From Pachyseris speciosa (Eukaryota; Cnidaria; Anthozoa; Scleractinia; Pachyseridae), in the NCBI GenBank assembly GCA_016490735.1, contig JAEMWC010001185.1, forward strand, positions 160,001 to 224,000: a DNA stretch of 64,000 nt. The letters are read 5' to 3'. Each line of letters begins with the position of its first letter. Position 1 is the first letter of the stretch. A model generated the notes under the pieces. That model was not told the DNA's origin. It saw only the letters and a list, made by a program, of their open reading frames with translations, and made no database searches. Shown here one piece after another: positions 52,901-64,000 of the stretch. The position numbers were made by a program, and so were the translations under genes.

Positions 52901-55900
52901 GTCATCGGCTTTACGTCTTGGAGATTTGAAAGAAAAATTGACAAAGGATGCTTCAAGCGTCATTAGTAGAGTTACTCAAATTCGTGTGGCAATGAACGTT
53001 TTTCAGTGCTAAAGAAATGAAAGGCGATACACTGTAAACGTATTTCCGTCAGGAAAACTGCGACAAGAGTTTTAGTTTCTTTGTGTTGCCCCAAAATGGT
53101 CAGTACTGGAGAAAAGAATATGTTCCTCGATGGTCTTCTTACATAAGATGTTTTGATGAAGCAGCTGAAAAATATTTACAAAGTCTGCTGTGATTGTGCA
53201 GCTAAGCGATCAAAATTTCCACTGAATGTCTGACAATTTCAAGAGCTCCCATTTAAAAGAAAGGGTCAGGAATTCTCCTAGAAACCTCCTTATCAAAAGA
53301 CCCTACTCGGTGCACTGTTTGAATTCAAATGGAGGGTTATTGATGACCACTCCAGAGATCACTTCAAACGCAGACGCCAGAACAAAATTCATTCCACAGA
53401 ATATGTATAAACAAAACTATCGGAAGGTACTTGTTCTCTCCCGCTTTGCCGGATTTAATTTAATTTCATCAATGCGGTCGCACCTTCGGATCTGGTTGCC
53501 ACCATCCATATTGTAAGCATTACTATAGAAAAATTATTACTCGACGGCTTTATATCCAGAAATGGCAGCAGTTTAGTATAACTTCCGTTCTCGAACCGCG
53601 AAAAGGACACAAAAACAACCGTGCCACTCGAAAGTTCAGTATTTGAATGGTCACTCTTATAGAAGCCAACCGACTAAGGTGACTAAGGTGACTACCGTAA
53701 CTTGTCCAGCGAGCGAGGAGCACACTGTTAAGTTACGAGCTTTGATTTGAATCATCACACTTTTATGAGTTCATCCACAAAGTCGTATTCAACTTTGGCA
53801 GCTGAGCATAATTCTCGGCACCAACGGAAGGAAGCACTGCTCATCTGCAGTCGGTGGTCATGGAGACGATTATCGTCTTCTAAAAAGCCGGATATATATG
53901 ATATTTTTTCTGCGGCTAACAAAGTTGAGGAATGCCGCGGCAGGGAAATAAAGCGCTGAAATTGAAAGTTCAAGACTCTTGTCTAAAAACTGCAAATTTT
54001 AATCCAGAGTAGCGACCCAATTTTTCCCCTGAACTGAAAAAGACTGAAACCAAAAGCAGAAAACATTTCGTGATTTCCTTCTTCACAGATTAATTCTTAC
54101 ACTGGAATTGCCTTCCTTCGTTGTGTAACAATTTTTAGCAAGGTTCATCTACATTCCACTGCTTATGCAACTGATACTAAAATTCTTTTTAACTGTTTGA
54201 GCCCATATTTACAAAAAGATCGTTGTATAGTCCTTACCGTTACATTACGAACCGCACTGGAGATTTCTATCGATCAGTTGTCAGTCGCTTACCCGAGTCA
54301 AATATCATTCATAAACATAGAGAACGAATAACTAGAATTGTTTTAATTATAAATATTGATTAACAACTCGATGAAATTGAAGATTTTACTTTATTGTTTT
54401 GTTATCTCGAAGTTGAAACCACGCAAATTGAACGCCTTTCAGCTACTTAAAGAATAACGAATCATCTCAACCAATCAGATTTTATCATACGTGATATATA
54501 TACTATGATATAGCCGACTCGCAGGTCTATATCAAATATATTCTGTATTTAATCACTTCACAATGTCAACTGAGGAACTTTCAGGGACCATTCAACTCAA
54601 AATTATCTGTTTCTTTGAAGCGGATTGTTCTCTTAGGTAGGTTGAAACATCTTAAGTCACTGATTTCCTTAGTCGAACCACTAAATTCTGAAGAGAGAAT
54701 TAAGGAATTGATCTAATTATCTAACCATTTCAGCTTTTATCTTTCCCTTAAAACACCTGCTCTATAAACTGATATTTGACAAAAAGGAACTTACTATGAA
54801 AGGGACGAAACGTTTTTCAGAACAGAACCCGTCTTCCTGTTTCCAAATTTTCCCGTGTAACTGGTCACATATATTTAGTCGTTACGTGCTTTACGTTTAA
54901 AAAATAAAATTACCTTTAACGACGTAATTAATTTCAGGCAACAATGGACACCTCCCCTTGTAAAATTTCCTTTTTTTAAATAATATGCTGAAACGATCGA
55001 CTGGGGAAAAAATACGTATCACGTGAAATTTATGCAGAACAAGAAGAATAAACATAAACTGCCCATTAAAATTCGCTAACTATAAGTTGTTTGTCACCTC
55101 ACATTTTTAATAAAGCTGCATAAAACCTTGCTGGGCACCGCTACGTGTTTGGGTTCCATTGTACTGAGGTAAGGCATGACCCGTTTTCACGAGATCAAGT
55201 TGTTTAGGTGAAATAGCCGTATTTGGGAACTCGGATGGAAATACCACAGATCCCAAAATATCGCAACCAAGGAAAATTACTTGCTTTTGTTTTCGGAAGG
55301 TTTCAGAAGTATTATTTATGGAGGGGAAACTCTAAGCTCTAAATTTCTAGATTCTATTCTGTATGAAGTTTGACGTGGATATATTTGACGTTAGAAACCT
55401 GACCGTTTCAAACAGAATGTCTACTCTTTCAAGTCCGAGCGATGATCTCTCGTATATAACTACTTGCCTATTAAAAACCGAATCTCTCCTACTTCCACAA
55501 TGATTCGTGGCTGTCATAAGAGGGCTCTCTCTTCCTTGGCAACATCTAAGCAGCTTCCGCAGCTGGAAGCCTGAGAAGGGTTTGAACGCGAAGAAGGGAA
55601 GGAGATCATGGACACGATACTGAACTGAGGAAATCGACTGCCTGCATGGCGTTAGGCAAGCTTGTTTTCAAGAAAAGATTCGGTTCAATTTGCCACCCAC
55701 TCCACAACATATGCTGGACGAGTTTCGACTTCTGTCGACAGCATTACCTTTTTCTCTAGAAGAAATATTGCATAAGCTTTATGACTTAGACCTGAAAATG
55801 TCGAAAACCTAATGATCAGTGAGCCAGATGAAACGATTCAGGGATTGATATCTTCGTCAAATTTCGAGAGCATTTTGATGTTGGCTTTCGTTTTTAACAA

Positions 55901-55953
55901 TTTAAAAAAATCGAATTTGAAGAAGCAAACATTAACAAGGGTAAATGTTCTCT
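49921..55953. other. Gene-poor stretch
   Basis: No recognised gene or bounded transposon in about 6 kb. Overlapping frames at 50790-51346 and 51965-52228 have no recognisable motif. Short AT-repeats occur at 52345-52375. Confidence 0.4.
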
Positions 55954-56035
55954 TAGCCTGTGTGCAGAAGTCTCCCATTTCCTTTGTTGCACGCGTGCAA
56001 CAAAGGAAGAAATAAGAGCCGTCTGCACGCAGGCT
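55954..56035. mobile_element. Palindromic element, TAGCCTGCGTG family (full copy)
   Basis: TAGCCTGTGTGCAGA pairs with TCTGCACGCAGGCTA; CTTTGTTGCACGCGTGCAACAAAG forms the perfect centre. It is 82 bp. A shorter relative lies at 19308-19364. The open frames crossing it are repeat translations. Confidence 0.8.
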
Positions 56036-57165
56036 ATGAAAATCACTGCGTCAATGGGAACTCCCGCTCTGTTTAGTTCACTCGTACGTGTCGGTAGCGC
56101 TCGGAAAATCACGGAAAGTTCTCGCAAGATGTTCGTCACTCCTCGGTACTTCAATGATTGACGTAACTGAAGCACGTGCGTGACTTCAAGGTTTGTTTTC
56201 ATAACAGATGCTAATTTGAAAGTACTACAATTGCAGGACGTTCTACATTACGTAAGCGCCTGGAGTGTGCATGTACACCGGTAAAATGCAGTAAACTGAC
56301 TTAACCTCCTCTAGATTTGGGCAGGGTCTTAAGTAGTTGCTTCGGCGTTCAGTAAGAGGTTCAGTTCAAAGCTATGATTCAGTAATTTCGTTGGCGAGGT
56401 TTCCTTGTAACACGTGTACAAAGTCAATTTCGGCTGATTGAAAAGCCAACGAAACGAAGCTTTAAAGTGGTATCGTGTTTCTCGTGGTATCATTAAGTGC
56501 TAAAAGCTTTCCAGTGGCATTGGATGTCAAGAAAATTAGGCGATAAACAACCTTGGAATAATCAACGGGAACTCGAAAACGACTCATGGTCCATTTTCTT
56601 CAAAGAATTCTACTAATTTCCTGATTTTATAAACAAGCGTCTTTCAAGATGGAAATGGACTACTACTCGAAAAAGTGAGCATTATTTCTTAAGGTCTTTA
56701 TCCTTTTATATAAGGACATATCGCTAAATTCTGATTTTATATAATTTATCCCGTCTTGTTGTTTCATGAGCGTTTCCTGTCATAGCCTTTAGCGTTAATT
56801 TCAGCCCAACCTTCGTCCAAAAACGCGATATATTTCTTCTCAATAAGATGATTTTATCTTCTGGTTTTGACTGTACGCTTAGAAATTACCATTGTAATGA
56901 GATTGTAACGGCTCTTCAAAGGAAAGCTATTGAATATTCCTTAATTCCGGTGGTGTTGTTCTTTTGTACACAAAACGTGTGGTTACGTGGCCTCGAGTTA
57001 ACTCTGGTGACTTGAAACGAATACTTCGAACGATCACAACGATTTTTCAGTTCACGGTGTTACTAATTCACAAGGAACCGACAATCGTTCGACACTTGCT
57101 CAAATTATAATTTCCTGTTCAAAGACTATACAACAACTAATGCCCTCAGGATTTTTACTACAGTT

Positions 57166-57167
<2 letters not shown>
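56036..57167. other. Gene-poor stretch
   Basis: No recognised coding sequence or repeat. Confidence 0.4.

Positions 57168-57242
<75 letters not shown>
57168..57242. repeat. (AAT)n microsatellite, 25 units
   Basis: Longest AAT tract of the window, immediately followed by diverged AATTAGTAATAATTA sequence. Confidence 0.95.
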
Positions 57243-57459
57243 TAGTAATAATTACAATAATTAGTAATAATAATTATAATAATTAGTAGTAATATCTTCT
57301 TAACAAATCACTCAAAGTTAAGTAATTATTATAAGTTACAGCCCAAAACCGATCAAAATCAGGTTTAAATGACTTCCTTAATCAGCTGACATAGAAGATT
57401 CAACTTGAATCACTTTGTACAACTCAATAAGAAGTGTCATACAGCCAAATAAACACCTT

Positions 57460-58065
57460 CACCGAGTAGGAAAGAACTGTTCAGTAACTTTGATGTGAAT
57501 GGACATTCATCCAGAGTCAAAAGTTAGAATCACCTTGCACAGTCAGTATAATAAACAGAAACACAGGAAAGTGCTGCTTAGTAGCTTCCTTTTCAAATCG
57601 TCTACAGACTCAAAATTTAGAACCACCTTGTACAGCATAATAAACAGCACCACAGGAAAGTACTGCTCAGTAGCTTTCATTTGAATGGCCACACTTTAGG
57701 ATTTCATCCACAGACTCAAAATTTAGAACCACCTTGTACAGCATAATAAACAGCACCACCGGAAAGTACTGCTCAGTAGCTTTCATTTGAATGGTCACAC
57801 TTTAGGATTTCATCCACAGACTCAAAAGTTAGAACTACCTTGTACAGCATAATAAACAGCACCACAGGAAAGTACTGCTCAGTAGCTTTCATTTGAATGG
57901 TCACACCTTAGGATTTCATCCACAGACTCAAAATTTAGAACCACCTTGTACAGCATAATAAACAGCACCACGACAAAGTACTGTTCAGTAGCTCTCCTTC
58001 TATCCCCAAAGTCAACAGATTAAACCACCTTTAATTAAATACAACATAACGAACAGCGTCACAGG
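57460..58065 (+). repeat. 106-bp satellite array
   Basis: CAGCATAATAAACAGCACCA starts at 57633, 57739, 57845 and 57951, an exact 106-bp period. The central monomers are almost identical; those at the edges are diverged, as expected for unequal exchange. The unit reads ACAGGAAAGTACTGCTCAGT, AGCTTTCATTTGAATGG, CACACTTTAGGATTTCATCC, ACAGACTCAAAATTTAGAAC, CACCTTGTA. Confidence 0.93.
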
Positions 58066-58351
58066 AAAGTTCTTTCAGAGACTGTCAGTTGAGGGGTTAT
58101 TTTTCACTATTATCATTACGGAACAAACTCAAACTTTTTAACCGCATTACATAAATCGAGGTTACCAGGCTCTGGAAATTAGTTTTACGTCAATTTTCTT
58201 CGCCTTATGCTCTTATGACAAAACCAGTCGAATGGGAAAGGACTGACCACACACAGTGATATAAAAAAGTAGACAACGTTATTCCGGTCAACCTTTTGTT
58301 ACAGTGAAAAAGCAGAGCTCTGAGCTCTTAAGTGGTCTGAACACTTCTTAA

Positions 58352-58773
58352 AAGGGAACCTCCACTTTTACAACAAATTCACGCTAAATTGTTGGAAATA
58401 ATTACTAGATTCCAAATCTTGTTTTGAAACGTGGATATAACATTTAAGTGTACAAAAAATGGATATCATTATTTTTCGCTTCAAATTTCCAGGGCGCGGC
58501 CATTTTGGATTTGATGACGTGTAATGGTTGCAGCTATTGTCAGGAAGCAAATGAAGCAGAAAATCCTTTGTGTTAAACAATAGGGCAACCATTACATGTC
58601 ATCAAATCCAAAATGGCCGCGTTCGGTAAATTTAAAAGCTCAAATTGGCGATGATGATATCCATTTTTTGTACACTTGAATGTTATATCCACATTTTAAA
58701 ACCGTGAAATTTGAACTCTAGTAATTATTGCCTACAATTTAGCGTCAATTTGTTGCAAGAGAGGAGGTTCCCT
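58352..58773. mobile_element. 422-bp TTAA-flanked foldback element
   Basis: Arms of nearly 200 bp begin AAGGGAACCTCC and mirror each other imperfectly to the end; TTAA flanks both sides (58348-58351 and 58774-58777). Each arm includes CCATTTTGGATTTGATGAC or its complement. TTAA suggests a piggyBac/Kolobok-type MITE. Its transcript would fold into a long hairpin. Confidence 0.8.
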
Positions 58774-58777
58774 TTAA

Positions 58778-61700
58778 CTCTGCGCTGTGAGTCGACAATC
58801 ACCACTTAAGATTAGAACGAACGGATAAGAGAAACAAGGTGCCACACAGTCAACAGGTCGCCTTTCAAGCGCTGGTTTGTGGGCGCGCTGGCCACTCAAT
58901 CCTCTGAAATTGAACTTCCTTCTTGGCCGGGCTGTTTATTATTGCCATCTTCAATAAAAAACAAAGAAAAACTAAGGAGTCTTGTTATATGATAACGCGG
59001 AACTATATGTCAAAATGTCAAGAGGCTTGGTTGTTTTTCTTTCACATGGTTTCCCACATCATTGCCCCTGCAATATTTAACCCAATGTTTGGGTTTCCTG
59101 TCAATTCAATACAGTCATTTGGGCGCGAGTTGCGGGCGATTTGCATAGGAAACGACCACTTCCACCCTTGGGTTGGTCCCGATAAAATTCAATTTGACAT
59201 AAACGTGCGGAATCGAAAGGAAACTTCATATTTTGTCGTAAACTAACGCTAGAAAGATATACGAACAAACTGAAGTTGATCTTGTTCCAAGACTTCAACG
59301 GTGAGTCCACTTTTGTTTCTTGGCAAGAAAGTAGAAAGTTTTCAAGGCTTCGTTTTTGTGCTTCCTCTTTGTCACACTTCTAAATACATCAACGAAAATT
59401 GTGCCTTTTCTAGAAAAATGGATTTTCAATTATGATTACACCAGTGGACGACGAGATTGCTTAGGACTTTCCAAGCTCCAAAAAACTGATTTACTCCAAA
59501 CAAACTGATCATTTATTGATGTAACCGGAGTTGAAATTTAGCTATTCAAATAAGGTGCTCAAATCTTCACATTTTACTGACGAAAAGACTGCAAGGCTGA
59601 ACGTTACGTTCATATGTATTCGCTGACAAGAAAATAGATAATTATTGACTTTTCGTTTTCCTGTTTCTGGTTTGGAGAGACAAAACTCTTTCATTCCGAG
59701 TAGGAAATCGGTTCACTATTTTTCCGCCTCGGGTGGCGACGATGTGTTTGTATGAAAAGACCAGTAAGCTACTATTCTAAACAAAGTGATCATTCGGCTT
59801 GTAATTTTAACTTGATCACGTTCACAATCGATGGATTTTTAAATGATGTGCTCACAAATTACATAAATAAGGCGTCAACAGGCGGCAACTTCCAGAACGT
59901 ATTTACCTTCGGCGGAAAAATAACGGCTGATAATTGCCTTTTAAACAATGTAAACAAGGCACGTATTCTTAAAAATATGAGATATATCCTTAAATGAAAT
60001 GTACAGCACTTGACCAGAAGATTGATGTGTATGGTTTCGAGGCCATTGCGAACGAATTATCGTCAATTAAAGTTAGAAACCTGACGTGTTTGGAAGCAGA
60101 TGGTGATGTAATCAATTGACATCCAAATCGGATGACTCGCCGCTTTGAAAATTTGACGACCTGTTAGCGTGGCACGTTTCTTCTGTGTAAAATTCATTCA
60201 AATCACGTTGAGGACTAACGTCGATAAGGAGTCGTTCTTATAGTACGCGCTTTCATGCGGGTGGGTTCCTTCCCCGTGACCATAATGGGCAATATTCCAA
60301 ATATTCCTTGTGTTGCAGATTAATTCTAACATTTGAAAATCTTACGGTTTTGTAATTCAACGGAAACTTATGAATGCTGCTTTTCGTGGTGCTTTTTACA
60401 CTACCCAAGGAAATTCTGCGGATGAAAGACCCACGACAAAGGACAGACGCGTGACCATTCAAACGTTACTAAAATTTGTGACGCAAGGCGTTGTTGTATT
60501 TCTTTCCTGAACATCATAAACGAAACTGTAAACAATCGAATAACATATGATACCAATACAGCGCAACCGTGTTCGAAGCGCTGTCACAAGGAATTTACTA
60601 GTTTTATCGTGCCAACGCTTGAAACCGTACAACAGGGTCGATATAAACAGTTCGATATTGGTATAAGCATGGAAGGGCCTCCATGAACGTGACTTAGATT
60701 ACGTAAGCATTACACGCAGACACGCGTGGGAGGTGTGGTACTCCGGTCTCGCGTAAGTGAACACCACTCAGCCGTACCAGAGTCGTTGACCTTTGATTAC
60801 AGAATCTCATTGAGCACTACCTGAGCACTAAAAATAGCGGACACAGGGATAATTATAGCTCGTCAAGGATGGAGTTCCAGTCATAAACACATGACCTGTT
60901 TAGTGAGTAGAGTGTAGTCGGGCGATATGACAAAAACACAAGCGCACTGGCCGTTGCTGCCGTCTTGCCAAACAGTTTCAACGTTTCAAACGTTTTTAAT
61001 CCGTCGCGTAGAGAAATCCCGAAAAATAGTAAATTTGAGAAAAACGTTTTGGAGCTCGAGGTAAGATTTTTTGAGATATCAAAGTAAATAAATAATTTTA
61101 AGACCTGGTGATGGGTCCATTTCCCCTCAACGGACGGGTCGCAGTCGAGTGAGGCGACTGGCAGCCGAAATTAGTGTTAGAAGCCGTTAGGCTGTGCATA
61201 GGATCTTAACTGTTGGGCGAGTATTCATATGAAAACAACTGTGCAGCATTTTATTACCATTGCTCAAGACGCTGTCATCGTAAAAATAGTGAAATTTTAG
61301 TAAGTAATCCACTTGCCAGTGTTAGTATTAATTTGTAATCTGCTTATACTGCTTAGAGTATTTCTAACTTTATATTCCAGGCAACAATTTTTCCTGTAGT
61401 TCTAAAGAAGGCAAATGATTTCCCCCGTGTTCCTAAGACACGTGCAATTGGTAGCATTTTGTACTGGTATTGTACTGTACAAAACATTCACCAGGCCACA
61501 TTTCAAAATTAGGTTTAACTTAAAAAAGGAGTGGTCCTTTGGCCACAAAGTCAGCTATGTTTTTAGCGCTAATAATTCAAGTCATACATCTCTTGATGCT
61601 ATAAGCAATTACTGTAGCAAGGTTAAAATTTGAATAATATATTCATAAGCTAACGCTGTTTATAAAAGTGTTTGGAAATAATCTCGAGGTTAAGAAGATC

Positions 61701-62362
61701 ACTAAGCTGAAAAAAGAAAACGCAAATTTTCTCAAGTCCTTTCCTATCTTGTACCTTGTTTCTGAAGTCAATACAGTTTGGTTGTTTGTTGTTTTATTGA
61801 AATAAAAAAAATCACTCGATATTTGCTTTTTCATGCTCTGGCAACATTTCTTAAACGAGACAGCCTTTGGAGAGTAAATTCAAATGCGTACAAAACTGGA
61901 TTTTATGGTGCGATAACTATGCACCTAAGCCAATACCGGCAAATCTGATGTGAGCATAGCACTCGTTTAGTACCGCATTGTCCATGTGATATAGAAAGCA
62001 AAATGTTGCATTTTTTCCCAGCACAAGTTCGCACGCATAATTCATTTATCACGTACAAGAATTTACAACTGAAAAATTATAACGGATTAAAGTCAAAAAT
62101 TCAACTCCCAAACTTGCCATGACTGGTTCTGCATGACAAACTTTCCTTTAAATCGTTCACAGAAAACGCAAAAAAAAAAGTGTAAGGAGTTTGCTAATTC
62201 AGAAATGGATTCAGGCTATCAACAATGGAAAGCATCAAGACGAATTATTAAAAGTCGTGATCTTGCGAAGTTAGACACATTTTGAAATCGTGATTTTGCG
62301 TGAATTGATCAACATAGTTAACATATAGAAAATTTGCAAATGTACTCTCGTTCCGTCAAAAG

Positions 62363-62364
<2 letters not shown>
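58778..62364. other. Gene-poor stretch
   Basis: No recognised gene. A donor-like GAGCTCGAG GTAAGA at about 61050-61065 follows a GC-richer patch (60680-61050) that might be a non-coding first exon of a gene to the right, but there is no supporting evidence. Confidence 0.35.

Positions 62365-62439
<75 letters not shown>
62365..62439. repeat. (AT)n microsatellite, 75 bp
   Basis: Uninterrupted AT dinucleotides; self-complementary and a probable cruciform or assembly-collapse site. Confidence 0.95.
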
Positions 62440-62442
<3 letters not shown>

Positions 62443-64000
62443 AGAGGTCTAAAGAGAAAAAAACTGTCGTGGTTGTGTCCGATTTGGCAGTTCCGACGTG
62501 CTTCTTCTTACGATTTTATCTTAGGCAATCAATTCCCAGGCCAGCTGTGACAGGCTATTCTACAAAGTTCTACGTCACGCCAGAACGTTCGTCGTGACGT
62601 CATCGAGTCAAAAGGATGTGATTCGGCCGTGTTTTGCAGTTTTGCAATTCGCTCAAGAGTAATATTAAAGCGAAACAAAGTGGAGTGCTTTGGAAATGAA
62701 CAATTGCCTCTGTGCTGTAGATACTTCTGATATTTTAGATAATACTCTAACGTTTTCAAGATTGTGCGGCAGGAGTTTTTCAGGTGAGATTACAAAATGC
62801 ACTCAGCAGTTGTGTTAACAGCCTAGCCATTGAATAGCTGACCATATGTCAAAGCACAAGTGGGTTTATTCCCTTAGTGTGCTTTTACATTTCCATAACA
62901 AACTGATTCTTCCAGCTTGAGTGCGGTGCCGGATGCAGAAAAGGAAGACTGCTCCATTCAATTTAACCAGTGCATTTTGCCTGTCGTAGCAAATCTATTC
63001 GGACTTATAACGGATCACATGACGCCGTGCTGAACATATCATAACAGACTCTCGCATCACAGTTTATTTCTGCATTTTATATTTCAGCTCGGAGATGAAA
63101 AAAAAATGTCACTAAATTTAGGAAGAGCACCTTCAAAATTGCAAAATGTGTAAATATGAGCGTTATAACTTCCCCAGATGCGATAATATAGCTTGTTGTA
63201 TTTCGATTTTATTTCTACCTCGTGCAATGACAACTATTTCTTATATAACAGGTTTGGTGGCAGATGTGCAAATGTTGCTTATCGTCAAAAGCTCAAAATT
63301 CATTGGTATCGTGTGTTTTATCTAAGGAGTTCAATTGTAGAATATTTGGAGAAACTACAAAAAGCTGATATGTTGCATTTATATTAATTTTGGTTTTCTT
63401 TCACAGCTTCTTACAAAATCAGTGACCATAATACAATACCGAACCCAAGACACCTTCAAGCAATATTCGGCATTCCCACAGCTGCTTATCGAGTTTGTTT
63501 TCATCACAATGCCTACCTTTTCCTGTTTTAAGAAGTTTTCGATTCCCCATATTTTTCCTGTTCGCGAGATCTCAGTGTAGATATCTCGAAACTTACAGTT
63601 ACCAGATCATCCCTATGACTGCAATTTGCTACATCCTTTAGCTCTTCGTCGCAATAATTTGTTCAAGAAAGAGGGATATTCAAGTCTGTTTTGACTTCTT
63701 GCTGCAGCTATTCTTTGACGATAATTTGCGCCTACATTAAGTGGGCCAAGTTTGCGTTCCTTCTTCAGGTATCCATGGCACATTTTTTGTTTTGAATCGT
63801 AAGCAGTATTTTTTTACACTTTGCCCGACACCATCACAACATAAACGAAACATAACAATAATTTTGCAAACAGAGTTTCATTTGGAAAGATTTCTTCGTG
63901 TTTATTTATTAGCATTTTTGACAGCCGCTCACAAGCCGACTTTAATCCCCTGACATTTCCGCTTCAAAAAACTCATTTTGTCACTCGGCTCCCCCCCCTT
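62440..64000. other. Gene-poor right end
   Basis: No recognised gene or bounded transposon. The window ends in a C run. Confidence 0.4.

Noticed and set aside
55894..56202. 102-codon minus-strand frame containing ACVQTALISSF
   Set aside because: Translation through the 82-bp palindromic element.
62334..62597. Frame with alternating Ile-Tyr run
   Set aside because: Translation of the (AT)n microsatellite.

Overview
The window looks like nuclear DNA of an anthozoan cnidarian, most likely a stony coral. It is AT-rich, its genes are split into short exons with GT/AG introns, and intergenic space is long and full of small palindromic transposons. It also carries a 106-bp tandem repeat and tRNA-derived repeats of a kind I associate with hexacoral genomes. 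The assignment comes from recall of these repeats and from the protein sequences; no search was run.

Genes lie in the left 26 kb. (1) Minus strand, 15040 down to the left edge: the N-terminal 242 residues of a salt-inducible kinase, closest to SIK3, in seven exons that join in frame. The gene is cut off inside its kinase domain. (2) Minus strand, 21570-18998: a complete four-exon, 246-residue coiled-coil protein that I cannot name. (3) Plus strand, 21798-25788: a four-exon, 103-residue mitochondrial ribosomal protein mL41 (MRPL41). Genes 2 and 3 are head-to-head with 227 bp between start codons, which suggests a shared promoter. Two further first-exon candidates (28206 and 32894, plus) end at good splice donors but no downstream exon could be found.

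The introns and the right 38 kb are dominated by mobile DNA: a hAT-type element with a CGGBP1-like zinc-finger remnant, inserted in the 106-bp satellite; other elements with 6-bp target duplications; TTAA-flanked elements, one interrupted by an element with a 9-bp duplication; a Penelope-type fragment with a degenerate hammerhead ribozyme; a LINE 3' end with its microsatellite tail; tRNA-like SINE units; and foldback elements. From 31.7 kb to the right edge I recognise no host gene. The main structure there is a long inverted repeat (41.0-41.5 kb against 43.3-43.7 kb) whose arms differ by indels but, by eye, hardly at all by substitution, next to diverged satellite arrays.

All repeat boundaries, target duplications and splice sites were read by eye. 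The SIK3 and MRPL41 calls are strong, the transposon class names are inferences from termini and duplication length, and the organism call is moderate.
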